From positions 186,001 to 250,000 of the forward strand of contig NZ_CP097457.1 in the NCBI RefSeq assembly GCF_024029895.1: DNA of 64,000 nt, written 5' to 3'. Below, one piece after another: positions 11,216-21,012 of this stretch (position 1 is its first letter; the number at the start of each line of letters is the position of its first letter). A program made the position numbers and the translations under genes. Source of the DNA: Buchnera aphidicola (Periphyllus lyropictus). GTDB taxonomy: Bacteria; Pseudomonadota; Gammaproteobacteria; Enterobacterales; Enterobacteriaceae. The notes under the pieces were generated by a model, which worked only from the letters and a program-made list of their open reading frames with translations, was not told the origin of the DNA and searched no databases.

Positions 11216-11371
11216 TTTTTTTCTTTTTAAATTTTTATATTTATATATGCTATCATAATTGTTAATAATTTTCATTATTGATATTTTTTTTTTTATTTTA
11301 AATTTATAAAATAAACTTGTTTTTTTTATTTAAATAATGTATATTTTCAGATATAAAAATTTATTTTTTCT

Positions 11372-11486
11372 TAAGTGTTTTATTAGTATGCTATATGATG
11401 TTAATATTTGAATATTTAGTCAGGTCTGGAAAGAAGCAGCTAACTCAAATATTTCATGCATTTAGATTTTATTAATAAAACACTTA
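11372..11486 (+). ncRNA. ffs: 4.5S RNA of the signal recognition particle
   Basis: The SRP core is clear: GTCAGGTCTGGAAAGAAGCAGCTAA around 11421-11445, with the GGAA-type tetraloop and the symmetric and asymmetric loops that bind Ffh. The outer ends TAAGTGTTTTATTA (11372) and TAATAAAACACTTA (to 11486) are fully complementary and set the limits, about 115 nt, close to the 114 nt of E. coli. It lies between dnaX and mdlB, near its E. coli neighbours. Few long AT genomes keep such GC islands outside tRNA and rRNA. Confidence 0.92.
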
Positions 11487-11503
11487 ATAAAAAATATTTT
11501 TTT

Positions 11504-13249
11504 TTAGTTTTTATTTAATAATTGTGATTTATACATTTTGTAATATTTATTTTTTATATTCATAAGTTTTTTATGATTCCCTTGTTCAATAATTTTACCT
11601 TTATCTAAAAGAATTATTTTATCTGCTTTAATTACTGTAGATAATCTATGAGCTATCATTACTAAAGTTGTTTTTTTTTTAATTTTCAAAATAGATTTTT
11701 GTATCCATTTTTCTGTTTTAGAATCTATATTTGCTGTTGCTTCATCTAAAATTAATATTTTTGGATTTCTTATTAAAGCTCTTGCAATGGAAATAAGTTG
11801 TTTTTGACCAACTGATAAATTATTTCCTTGTTCGCTTAAATTAGTATAAATTCCTTTGGGTAAAGAAGATATAAGCGGAGTTAAATGTACTAAATCTAAA
11901 ATTTTGTATACTTCTTTTAGTTCTATTTTTTTTCCAAGAGTAATATTTTTTAATACATTTATAGGAAGAATTATTGGATTTTGTTGTATTAATGCTATTG
12001 AACTTCTTAAAGCGGAATGTTTTATTTTTTCCATTTTTTGGTTATTTAAATAAATAGATCCTTTTTCAGCTTGGTAGTAACCCATTAATAAATTTGCTAA
12101 TGTACTTTTTCCACTTCCAGTTTTTCCAATAAATGCTATAAATTTATTTGGTTGAATATCAATATTAATATTTTTTAATGTATAATTTTTGTTTTTTTTA
12201 TGTTTAAAAAACAAATTTTTTATATTAATTTTTCCTTTTTTTATATCTTTATATTTTGATCCATATTTTTGTTTTGGAATATCCATTAATTCAAAAATTC
12301 TTTCTCCTGAAACAATTGCTTTTTGTAATAATGGTTGTTGGCTTGCTACAGATATTAAAGGTTCATTTAATCGAGATAAATAACTAATAAAAGCGTATAA
12401 TACTCCTACTTTAAAAGTTTGTTTATGAGATACAATACATAAAAACATAATTCCACATAATATCATAGAGGATAAAAAATTAAGTAATGGTCTTAATAAA
12501 AAACCTTCTAATTTTAAAGCTTGCATTTTATATTTATAATGCATGTAACTTGTATTAATAATTTTTTTTCTAAATTGTTTTTCTCTTTGAAATTGTTGAA
12601 TTACTGTTATTCCATTTACTATTTCATTAAATTCATGATAGATTTTAGATAAATAATGTCTAATATTTTTTAATATAGGAATACTATATTTTTGATAAGA
12701 CATTATAATAAATAATACGATAGGAATTAAAATAATTGCGATTAAAGCCATTTTCCAAGATAAAATAAACATAGCTATTAATACTATAAGTACTAATACT
12801 GAACTATTTACTATTGATCCTAATATTGTGTCATAAAGTTCTCTTATTGATTCTGTGTCGTTTGTTATTTTTGATATAATATGTCCTATTGGTTGACTAT
12901 CGTAAATATTTATAGGAAGCATTAAAGTAGATTTCATTATATCATATCTTAAATTTTGAATAATTTTAATAGATATTTTACTAAATATAATATTTTGTGA
13001 GTAATACAAAATTACGGATGTAACTTGAAGTATAATAAAACAAATAATATTTAAGATAATTATTTTTTTTGAACATTGATGTTTTTCTAAAGTTATTTTT
13101 ATAAAATTACTAATTAATATTGGTCCTAATACTTCAGATAAAGCAGCAGATAAAAGTAAAAAAATTCCTAAAAATAGTAGTTTTTTAAAGGGTTTGGCAT
13201 ATTCCATTAATCTTTTTAAAGTAGGCCAACAATTTATAAAATTATTCAT
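11504..13249 (-). CDS. mdlB: ABC transporter, permease-ATPase half, MdlB type
   Basis: A half transporter: an N-terminal membrane domain with about six hydrophobic helices (residues 20-300), then an ATPase with Walker A GKTGSGKST, signature LSVGQKQLIS, Walker B ILILDEA and an H-loop IAHRLST. 581 residues (593 in E. coli). It overlaps mdlA by 4 bp and surely pairs with it as a heterodimer in the inner membrane. The substrate is unknown even in E. coli (multidrug-like by homology). Both ATPase sites look complete, so it is under selection. Confidence 0.93.
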   Translation of the reverse strand: MNNFINCWPTLKRLMEYAKPFKKLLFLGIFLLLSAALSEVLGPILISNFIKITLEKHQCSKKIIILNIICFIILQVTSVILYYSQNIIFSKISIKIIQNLRYDIMKSTLMLPINIYDSQPIGHIISKITNDTESIRELYDTILGSIVNSSVLVLIVLIAMFILSWKMALIAIILIPIVLFIIMSYQKYSIPILKNIRHYLSKIYHEFNEIVNGITVIQQFQREKQFRKKIINTSYMHYKYKMQALKLEGFLLRPLLNFLSSMILCGIMFLCIVSHKQTFKVGVLYAFISYLSRLNEPLISVASQQPLLQKAIVSGERIFELMDIPKQKYGSKYKDIKKGKINIKNLFFKHKKNKNYTLKNINIDIQPNKFIAFIGKTGSGKSTLANLLMGYYQAEKGSIYLNNQKMEKIKHSALRSSIALIQQNPIILPINVLKNITLGKKIELKEVYKILDLVHLTPLISSLPKGIYTNLSEQGNNLSVGQKQLISIARALIRNPKILILDEATANIDSKTEKWIQKSILKIKKKTTLVMIAHRLSTVIKADKIILLDKGKIIEQGNHKKLMNIKNKYYKMYKSQLLNKN

Positions 13250-15009
13250 TTAATATTTCCTTTTTTCATATCTTTTGCTTTATTATGAATGTTTTGATAT
13301 GACAATGATTTACTGTACCAATTTTTTTCTTTTATAAGATCTGAATGTTTTCCTAAATTAGTTATTTTTCCTTTTCTCATAACTATAATTTTGTTTGCTT
13401 TTCTTAGTGTAGAAAGTTTATGTGAACTCATTATAATAGTTGTATTTTTTTTTTTCCATTTAAAAATATTTTTTAAAATAGAATATTCTGTATTTCCATC
13501 TACAGCAGATAAAGCATCATCTAAAATTAAAATTTCTGGATTTAAAATTAAAGCACGGGTAATTGCTATTCTTTGTTTTTGTCCTCCTGATAATAATACT
13601 CCATTTTCTCCTATTAAAGTTTTATATCCTTTTTTTAATTTTATAATTTCATTATGTATTTTTGAAATACATGCATATTTTTCTATTTTTTTTTGTGTTA
13701 TATCTTTTCTTCCAAAAGAAATGTTATTTAAAATAGTATCAGAAAATAAAAAAGTTTCTTGATTTACTACAGAAATTTTTTTTCTCCATTTTTTTAATTT
13801 AAATTTTTTTATCTTAATGTTATTATATAGAATTTCTCCTTTAAAAAAATCAAAATTTCTTTGAATAATTTTAAAAATAGTACTTTTACCTGATCCTGTT
13901 GGTCCACAAATACCAATTATTTCTCCATTTTTAATAGAAAAATTTATATTTTTTAGTGATGGTTTTTTGTTTTTTGGGTAATAAAAATTTTTTATTAAAA
14001 TTTTTAAGTTTTTATTTTTTTTTATTTTCTTAATTTTTCCATTTTTTAATTCAACTGGATAATTTATTATTTTTTGAATTCTTCTCCATGCTGAACTTCC
14101 TCTTTCTACTATATTAAACATCCATGCTAAAGCTAACATAGGCCAAATCATTAATCCGAGATACATAATAAAACTAGTTAATTGACCTAATGTTATAATT
14201 TTATTCCATACTAACCAACTTCCACTAGAAATTGCTAAAAGATTTGAAAGAGCAATAGATAAATATATTACTGGATCAAATTTAGCATCTGTTTTTGAAA
14301 CTTTTATGTTTTCTTTAGTAGATTTTTTTATTAATTTTGAAAATTCTTTTAGTTTTTCTTTTTCTAATCCAAAAGCTCTAATCATTCTTATACTTGTTAA
14401 TATTTCTTGAGTTTTATTATTTAAAATAGAAAATGAAATTTGATATTTAAAAAATTTTCTATGTAATTCAGCTCCATATTTTTTAATAAAAAATGTCATT
14501 ATTGGCATAGGTAATAATGTAAAAAAAGTTAATTTATAACTTATTTGTGTACACATTACTACTAAAACAGAAATTCCCATTACTAAAGAATCTATAAGTG
14601 TTAAAACTCCTTCTCCTGCAGCAAATATAATTCTTTCAATATCGTTACTTACTCGAGTAATTAAATCTCCAGTTCTATTATTTAAATAAAAAGTAGAATT
14701 TTGTTTAATAATAGAATCATAAAATAAAGTTCTTAATTTAATAGCTAATTTATAGGATGCTCCAAATAGTAATATTCTCCAAATATATCTTAAAATATAT
14801 ACTATTAAAGCAATTCCTATCATGATATATATCCATTTTATGGATTTTTGAAAACTAATATTTTTTTTAACCATAGAATCAACTAATATTCCTACTATTT
14901 TAGGAGGAATCATTTGTAATAAAGCAATGATTATTAATATTAAAATAGATCCAACATATCTTTTCCATTCTTGAATAAAATACCAACTTAATTGCTTAAA
15001 TAATTTCAC
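13246..15009 (-). CDS. mdlA: ABC transporter, permease-ATPase half, MdlA type
   Basis: Partner of mdlB: N-terminal membrane domain (residues 15-300) beginning LFKQLSWYFIQEWKRY, then ATPase with Walker A GPTGSGKST, signature LLSGGQKQR, Walker B ILILDDALSAVD and H-loop MSSHKLST. 587 residues (590 in E. coli). Note the Asp-Asp at the end of Walker B where MdlB has Asp-Glu; a non-Glu catalytic site is common in one half of heterodimeric exporters, so one site may be degenerate. That is inference from the motif. Transcribed with mdlB; ppiD lies 110 bp upstream. Confidence 0.93.
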   Translation of the reverse strand: MKLFKQLSWYFIQEWKRYVGSILILIIIALLQMIPPKIVGILVDSMVKKNISFQKSIKWIYIMIGIALIVYILRYIWRILLFGASYKLAIKLRTLFYDSIIKQNSTFYLNNRTGDLITRVSNDIERIIFAAGEGVLTLIDSLVMGISVLVVMCTQISYKLTFFTLLPMPIMTFFIKKYGAELHRKFFKYQISFSILNNKTQEILTSIRMIRAFGLEKEKLKEFSKLIKKSTKENIKVSKTDAKFDPVIYLSIALSNLLAISSGSWLVWNKIITLGQLTSFIMYLGLMIWPMLALAWMFNIVERGSSAWRRIQKIINYPVELKNGKIKKIKKNKNLKILIKNFYYPKNKKPSLKNINFSIKNGEIIGICGPTGSGKSTIFKIIQRNFDFFKGEILYNNIKIKKFKLKKWRKKISVVNQETFLFSDTILNNISFGRKDITQKKIEKYACISKIHNEIIKLKKGYKTLIGENGVLLSGGQKQRIAITRALILNPEILILDDALSAVDGNTEYSILKNIFKWKKKNTTIIMSSHKLSTLRKANKIIVMRKGKITNLGKHSDLIKEKNWYSKSLSYQNIHNKAKDMKKGNIK

Positions 15010-15119
15010 AAGATAATCCTAATATTTAATATTTATAAAATATTTTTTATAAATTTCAGTAAAAATTTTACATTTTTTATATATTTATTTTAATACAAAA
15101 ATATTTTTTATATATATTT

Positions 15120-16607
15120 TTAAATGATATCTATTTTTCTTTGATATTTTATATCAGCATTTAAACGTAAGTTTTGTAATATTAAATTTATTAATTTTTC
15201 TTGATTATAAATCATATATTTTTTATATATATTACTTTTTTTTTTAGATGAAATTTTAAAATAATTTTGTTTATATATTTTTATTATTGACCATTTTTTT
15301 TTAAAATCAGTTTTTTTTTTATATATTGGTTTTTTATCATTAATTTTTTTATCTAAAACATTATTAAAAATTTTTGTATTTTTTTTAAGAGAAAAAATTT
15401 TTTTTTGAAAAAATAATTTATTTTTATTAAAAGTTTTCCAAGATCCTTTTTTTAGTTCATTTTCTATTTTTTTAATTATTTTAAAAGCTTTAATTTTTGC
15501 TTTTTTTTCTTTAATATAATTAATTATTTTTTTTTTTACTTCTAAAAGTGATTTTTCTTTTTCTTTTTCAAAATTGATAATTTTTATTATATAAGTAGAA
15601 TTTTTATTAAAAAATTTATAATAAATATTATCTTTTTTATTAAATATTTTTTGTTTTTTTAAGAAACTAATGATTTGTTTTATTTTTATTTCTTGAGGAA
15701 TAGAATTAATTAAAAATAGTTTTGTGTTATTAATTTTTACGTTAATTATTTTTTTAATTAAATCAAAATAATTTTTTTTATTTTTAGATATTAAATTTAT
15801 TTTTTTAATTATTTTTTTTTCAATAGTATTTTTTTTTGTTAGTTTTTTTTTCTTTTTATTTATTATTTTTTTATTAATTAATATAGGAATTTTTATAAAT
15901 TGTATTTTAAATTTTTTTGGATACATAAATAATTTTTTATTATTTATATAAAAATCTTTTATTTCTTTTTGTGTTACATTTTGTTTAGAAAATATTTTTT
16001 TAAAATTTAATTTTGCTTTTATGTATAAAATATTTGATAAAACATTTTTTAAAATAGATTTTTTTTCAATTTTTAATAAATTATATGAATCTAAAATATC
16101 TTGAGAAAAAAAATTTTCTATTATTTTTTTTCCTATTTCATTAAGATATTCTTTTTCATTTATGTTCATTCTTTGTAAAAAATCAAAATATTTTTCTTTA
16201 TTAAATTTATTATTTTTTTTGAATACTTCTAAATTTTTTACTATTTCTTTTATTTTATTTTTATTACAATAAATATTACTGCTTTTCATATAATTATTTA
16301 TTAAAATTTCATCAATTAAATCTGATATTATTTTTTTATATATAAATAATATATATTTTTTATTTTTTAATAATTTATATGATTTTTTTTTAGAACTATC
16401 ATTTAATATTTTTTTTTCAAAAAAATATTGTATTTTATTTATGTTTATTTTTTTTTCATTTATTTTTAATAACCATGGATAATTGTTTGAAAATGAAAAA
16501 CAATTTTTCAAAGAACTTATGTTAGTTATAAAAATAGATGCAAATAAAGTAATTAAAATAATTTTTAAAATTATATTTTTAAACCATATTTTGGTATTAA
16601 AATTCAT
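15120..16607 (-). CDS. ppiD: PpiD-like periplasmic folding factor, shortened
   Basis: Inner-membrane anchored folding factor near the Sec translocon. One membrane segment is at about residues 12-30 (IILKIILITLFASIFI), followed by a SurA-N-like helical region (DEILINNYMKSSNI, NEKEYLNEIGKKIIENF). 495 residues against 623 in E. coli. I cannot see the parvulin core: after MYPKKFKIQFIKIP the expected parvulin block is replaced by lysine-rich sequence, and homology seems to resume in the C-terminal repeat. Assignment rests largely on topology and on its place right after lon, as in E. coli. It is very lysine/isoleucine rich and fast-evolving. Confidence 0.8.
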   Translation of the reverse strand: MNFNTKIWFKNIILKIILITLFASIFITNISSLKNCFSFSNNYPWLLKINEKKININKIQYFFEKKILNDSSKKKSYKLLKNKKYILFIYKKIISDLIDEILINNYMKSSNIYCNKNKIKEIVKNLEVFKKNNKFNKEKYFDFLQRMNINEKEYLNEIGKKIIENFFSQDILDSYNLLKIEKKSILKNVLSNILYIKAKLNFKKIFSKQNVTQKEIKDFYINNKKLFMYPKKFKIQFIKIPILINKKIINKKKKKLTKKNTIEKKIIKKINLISKNKKNYFDLIKKIINVKINNTKLFLINSIPQEIKIKQIISFLKKQKIFNKKDNIYYKFFNKNSTYIIKIINFEKEKEKSLLEVKKKIINYIKEKKAKIKAFKIIKKIENELKKGSWKTFNKNKLFFQKKIFSLKKNTKIFNNVLDKKINDKKPIYKKKTDFKKKWSIIKIYKQNYFKISSKKKSNIYKKYMIYNQEKLINLILQNLRLNADIKYQRKIDII

Positions 16608-16665
16608 TTTTTAAATCCTTTTCTTAATTATTTATGAACATATTTATGAAAATTTTATAAATAAA

Positions 16666-18999
16666 TTATTTATAGAGATCATTTTTTAGAGATAATTTTA
16701 ATACTTCAGAGATGTTTGAAACCATATAGATTTTTATATTAGATAAAATTTCTTTTGGTATTTCTTTTAGATCTTTTTTATTTTCTTTAGGAATAATTAC
16801 ACATTTGATTCCTTCTCTATGTGCTGCTAACATTTTTTCTTTAAGTCCTCCAATTTCTATAACTTCTCCATGTAAAGTAATTTCTCCTGTCATTGCGAAA
16901 TTATGTTTTACAGGATTATTAGTAAAAGCTGAAGTAATAGAAGTGCATATAGATATTCCAGCACTTGGTCCATCTTTTGGAGTAGCTCCTTCAGGAATAT
17001 GTACATGAATATCATTTTTTTTATAAAAATTAATGGGTATTTTAAATTTTTTTGATTGTATTCTAAAAACGGTTAAAGCGGTTTGAATAGATTCTTTCAT
17101 TACTTTTCCTAAATATCCAGTAAAAGATAGTTTTCCTTTTCCTGAAAAGCAAGCTGTTTGTATTTTTAATATTTCTCCTCCATGTTCTGTCCAAGCTAAT
17201 CCAATTACTTGTCCTATTTTATCTACTTTGTTTATAACTTTAGAATTTATTTTTTTTATTCCTAAGTAATTTTTTAAATTTTTATTATTTATTTTTATTT
17301 TTTTAATTTTTTTATTTAAGAGTATTTTTTTTACAGTTTTTCTATATATTTTAGCTATTTTTTTTTCTAAATTTCTTACTCCTGATTCTCTAGTATAATA
17401 ACGAATAATATTTATTATTGCGTTTTTAGTAATTGATATTTCATTTTTTTTTAACGCATGTTCTTTCATTTGTTTAGGTTTTAAATAATTTTCATAAATT
17501 TTTATTTTTTCTTTTTCTGTATATCCAGGTAATCTTATAATTTCCATTCTATCTAATAATGGAGTAGGAATATTTGTAGAGTTAGCAGTAGCAATAAATA
17601 ATACTTCAGACAAATCATAATTTACTTCTAAATAATGATCGTTAAATGTAGAATTTTGTTCTGGATCCAACACCTCTAATAATGCAGAAGAAGCATCTGA
17701 TCTAACATCGTAAGACATTTTATCAATTTCATCTAATAAAAATAAAGGATTTTTTACCCCTGTTTTAGATATGTTTTGTATTATCTTTCCAGGCATAGAG
17801 CCTATATATGTTCTTCTATGTCCTCTAATTTCAGCTTCATCTTTTATTCCACCTAAAGACATTCTAATATATTTTCTTCCAGTTGCTTTAGCGATAGATT
17901 TTCCTAAAGAAGTTTTTCCTACTCCAGGAGGTCCAATTAAACATAAAATAGGTCCTTTTATTTTTTTTATTCTATTTTGAACAGCTAAATATTCTAAAAT
18001 TCTATTTTTTACTTTTTTTAATCCATAATGATCTGTATTTAAATTTAATAATGCTTTAGATAAATTCTTTTTTATTTTTGTTCTTTTTTTCCAAGGAATT
18101 TTAATCATCCATTCAATATAATTTCTTACTACTGTAGTTTCAGAAGACATATAAGGCATTAATTTTAATCTTTTAAGTTCTTCTTTTAGTTCTTTTTCTA
18201 TTTTTTTTGGCATTTTTGAATTAATAATTTTTTTTTTTAGAATAAAATATTCTTGAATATCTTTTTCTTTTTTTCCGAGTTCTTTTTTTATTGCTTTTAT
18301 TTGTTCATTTAAATAATATTCCTTTTGGTTTTTTTCCATTTGTTTTTTTATTCTTTTTTTTATTTTTTTTTCTATTTTAAATAGTTTTATTTCTGATTCT
18401 AAAATAGTCATTAATATATCTAATCTTTTGTTAATATCTTTTTTTTCTAATATTTTTTGTTTAATAATTGTTTTAGAAGGTATATGAATTGCTATAGTGT
18501 CTATTAACTGTTCTATATCGTTAATTTTACTTAATGAATTTATAATATCATTTGAAATTTTTTTGTTAAATTTTAAATATTTTTCAAATTGATTTATTAT
18601 TGTTCTTTTAAATACTTTTTTTTTAGAGTTATTTATTTTTTTTTTAGAAATTTGTTTTATTTTTCCAAATAAATTTTTTTTTTTTTTATATAAATCAATT
18701 ATTTTTGCTCTTTTTTTTCCTTCTATTAATATTTTTACTGTTCCATCAGGTAATTTTAATAATTGTAAAATAATAGATACAGTTCCTATTTTAAATAAAT
18801 CTTTAATATTAGGTTTATTAATAGATTGTTTTTTTTGTGTTACTAACATAATTCTTTTATCTTTTTTAATTGCATGTTCAATACATTTAATAGATTTTTT
18901 TCTTCCTATAAATAAAGGTATTACCATATGAGGATATATTACTGTATCTCTTAATGGTAAAATGGGTATTTTAATATATTTATAATTTCTTTTTTTCAT
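16666..18999 (-). CDS. lon: ATP-dependent Lon protease
   Basis: Degrades damaged and regulatory proteins in the cytoplasm. Seen: N-terminal LON domain (LPLRDTVIYPHMVIPLF), Walker A GPPGVGKTS around residue 355, Walker B LFLLDEIDKM, and the protease domain with the Ser-Lys dyad in PKDGPSAGI (Ser) and GGLKEKMLAAHR (Lys). 777 residues (784 in E. coli), no truncation. It follows clpX on the same strand and precedes ppiD, the E. coli order, without hupB between. Confidence 0.97.
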   Translation of the reverse strand: MKKRNYKYIKIPILPLRDTVIYPHMVIPLFIGRKKSIKCIEHAIKKDKRIMLVTQKKQSINKPNIKDLFKIGTVSIILQLLKLPDGTVKILIEGKKRAKIIDLYKKKKNLFGKIKQISKKKINNSKKKVFKRTIINQFEKYLKFNKKISNDIINSLSKINDIEQLIDTIAIHIPSKTIIKQKILEKKDINKRLDILMTILESEIKLFKIEKKIKKRIKKQMEKNQKEYYLNEQIKAIKKELGKKEKDIQEYFILKKKIINSKMPKKIEKELKEELKRLKLMPYMSSETTVVRNYIEWMIKIPWKKRTKIKKNLSKALLNLNTDHYGLKKVKNRILEYLAVQNRIKKIKGPILCLIGPPGVGKTSLGKSIAKATGRKYIRMSLGGIKDEAEIRGHRRTYIGSMPGKIIQNISKTGVKNPLFLLDEIDKMSYDVRSDASSALLEVLDPEQNSTFNDHYLEVNYDLSEVLFIATANSTNIPTPLLDRMEIIRLPGYTEKEKIKIYENYLKPKQMKEHALKKNEISITKNAIINIIRYYTRESGVRNLEKKIAKIYRKTVKKILLNKKIKKIKINNKNLKNYLGIKKINSKVINKVDKIGQVIGLAWTEHGGEILKIQTACFSGKGKLSFTGYLGKVMKESIQTALTVFRIQSKKFKIPINFYKKNDIHVHIPEGATPKDGPSAGISICTSITSAFTNNPVKHNFAMTGEITLHGEVIEIGGLKEKMLAAHREGIKCVIIPKENKKDLKEIPKEILSNIKIYMVSNISEVLKLSLKNDLYK

Positions 19000-19082
19000 A
19001 AATAATATCTCTTTAATTTGATATATTAAAAAATAATTATTAATAAAAATCCAATTTTTTTAAAATTATTAAGAATTTTTTA

Positions 19083-20336
19083 TTATAATAATGGATTTTT
19101 TTTGAATAAAATTTTTGGTGAATAATTATTAGTTATTGTATATTTATTTATAATTACTTTTTTTACATTTTTCATTGATGGTAAGTTATACATTGTTTTT
19201 AATAAAATTTTTTCTAAAATTGATCTTAATCCCCTTGCTCCTGATTTTTTTAAAATAGATTTTTCTGCAATTTTTTTTATAGAATCTTCACAAAATTTTA
19301 ATTTTACTCCTTCCATTTCAAATAATTTTTTATATTGTTTTATTAAAGCATTTTTAGGTTGACATAATATTTTAATTAGTTCTTTTTTATTTAATTGATT
19401 TAATTCAGTAATAATAGGTAATCTTCCTATAAATTCAGGAATTAATCCAAATTTAATTAAATCTTGAGGTTCGATGATATTTAAATTATTAGTTTTTTTT
19501 AATTTTTTTTTTATTAGATTTTTTTTATAAAATCCTATTTTAGATTTTTTATTTATTCTTTCATTAATAATTTTTTTTAATCCTAAAAATGTTCCTCCAC
19601 ATATAAATAAAATTTTTGAAGTATTTACTTGAATAAATTCTTGTTGAGGATGTTTTCTTCCTCCTTGAGGGGGTACTGAAGCGATAGTTCCTTCAATAAT
19701 TTTTAAGAGAGATTGTTGAACTCCTTCTCCTGATACATCTCTTGTTATTGATGGATTACTCGATTTTTTAGATATTTTATCTATTTCATCAATATAAATT
19801 ATTCCAGATTGTGCTTTTTTAACATTATAATTACATTTTTGAAGTAATTTTTGAATTATATTTTCAACATCTTCTCCTACATATCCAGCTTCTGTTAAAG
19901 TTGTAGCATCAGCTATTATAAACGGAACTTTTAAAAATTTTGCTAATGTTTCTGCTAATAAAGTTTTTCCACTTCCAGTAGGCCCAATTAATAAAATATT
20001 GCTTTTTCCTATTTCTACTTCTTTATCTGATGATATATATAAACTTTTATAATGATTATATACTGCTACAGATAATATTTTTTTTGCTTTATTTTGACCA
20101 ATTATATAATTATCTAATTCTTTTTTTATTTCTTTAGGCTTAGGTAAATTTTTAAATTTTTTATAAGGAAAATCAATATTTTTTTTTTCTTTTTTTAAAA
20201 TATTATTGCATAAATATATGCATTGATCACATATGTATGCTTTAGATCCTGCTATAATTTTTTTAACTTCATCTTGATTTTTTTTACAAAAAGAACAATT
20301 TAATTGATTATTATTATTTTTTTTTTTATTTTTCAT
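19083..20336 (-). CDS. clpX: ClpX ATPase, unfoldase of ClpXP
   Basis: Unfolds substrates and feeds them into ClpP. N-terminal zinc-binding domain with four Cys (CSFCKK...CDQC), Walker A GPTGSGKT, Walker [11 protein letters not shown], pore loop GYVGED, and the sensor-2 GARGLRSI. The IGF-type loop that docks on ClpP is represented near residue 266-270 (SKIGFYKK). 417 residues (424 in E. coli). It starts 30 bp after clpP; the two are clearly co-transcribed. Confidence 0.97.
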   Translation of the reverse strand: MKNKKKNNNNQLNCSFCKKNQDEVKKIIAGSKAYICDQCIYLCNNILKKEKKNIDFPYKKFKNLPKPKEIKKELDNYIIGQNKAKKILSVAVYNHYKSLYISSDKEVEIGKSNILLIGPTGSGKTLLAETLAKFLKVPFIIADATTLTEAGYVGEDVENIIQKLLQKCNYNVKKAQSGIIYIDEIDKISKKSSNPSITRDVSGEGVQQSLLKIIEGTIASVPPQGGRKHPQQEFIQVNTSKILFICGGTFLGLKKIINERINKKSKIGFYKKNLIKKKLKKTNNLNIIEPQDLIKFGLIPEFIGRLPIITELNQLNKKELIKILCQPKNALIKQYKKLFEMEGVKLKFCEDSIKKIAEKSILKKSGARGLRSILEKILLKTMYNLPSMKNVKKVIINKYTITNNYSPKILFKKNPLL

Positions 20337-20366
20337 TATTACCTCTTTTTTAAAAAAATAATTTTT

Positions 20367-20981
20367 TTATTTTTTTTCTAATATAGAATCTATTAATCCA
20401 TATTTTAAAGCTTCTTTTGATGAAAGAAAATAATCTCTTTCTGTATCTTTATTTATTTTTTTAATGCTTTTTTTTGTATTATGAGATAGTATTCTATTGA
20501 TATTTTTTTTAATTTTATCAATTTCTAAAGCATGAATTTTAATATCAGAAGCTTGTCCTTGATAACCACCTAAAGGTTGATGTATCATAATTCTAGAATT
20601 TGGTAAACTAAATCTTTTTCCTTTTTTTCCTGAAGATAATATTAATGCAGCCATAGATGATGCTTGACCTATGCATACAGTATTTACGTCAGGTTTGATA
20701 AATTTTATAGTATCATATATAGATAATCCTGAAGTAACAATTCCTCCTGGAGAGTTTATATATAAAAAAATATCTTTTTTTTTATTTTCTGATTCTAAAA
20801 AAAGTAATTGAGATATAATAAGATTTGATAGGTTGTCATCAATAGATCCTGTTAAGAATATTATTCTTTCTCTTAACAATCTAGAATAAATATCAAAAGA
20901 TCTTTCTCCTAGAAAATTTTTTTCAATAACTGTTGGAATTATACTATTGTTTCTTATTTTATTTTTTTTATCATACAACAT
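20367..20981 (-). CDS. clpP: ClpP protease subunit
   Basis: Tetradecameric serine protease. The catalytic triad is complete: Ser109 in GQASSMAA, His134 in MIHQPLGG and Asp182 in ERDYFLS. Start [20 protein letters not shown] precedes the mature-like PTVIE segment. 204 residues against 207 in E. coli. It lies 31 bp after tig and 30 bp before clpX. No sigma32-type promoter is recognisable in the short upstream gap, so it is probably read from further upstream. Confidence 0.97.
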   Translation of the reverse strand: MLYDKKNKIRNNSIIPTVIEKNFLGERSFDIYSRLLRERIIFLTGSIDDNLSNLIISQLLFLESENKKKDIFLYINSPGGIVTSGLSIYDTIKFIKPDVNTVCIGQASSMAALILSSGKKGKRFSLPNSRIMIHQPLGGYQGQASDIKIHALEIDKIKKNINRILSHNTKKSIKKINKDTERDYFLSSKEALKYGLIDSILEKK

Positions 20982-21012
20982 TTTTTTTCCTTAATTTTTT
21001 TAAATTTTATTT

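Noticed and set aside
11856-13762. Forward-strand open frames inside mdlB and mdlA
   Set aside because: They are antisense to well-conserved ABC transporter genes and have no homology of their own.
16805-17980. Forward frames antisense to lon
   Set aside because: Shadows of a conserved coding region; no start signals or homology.
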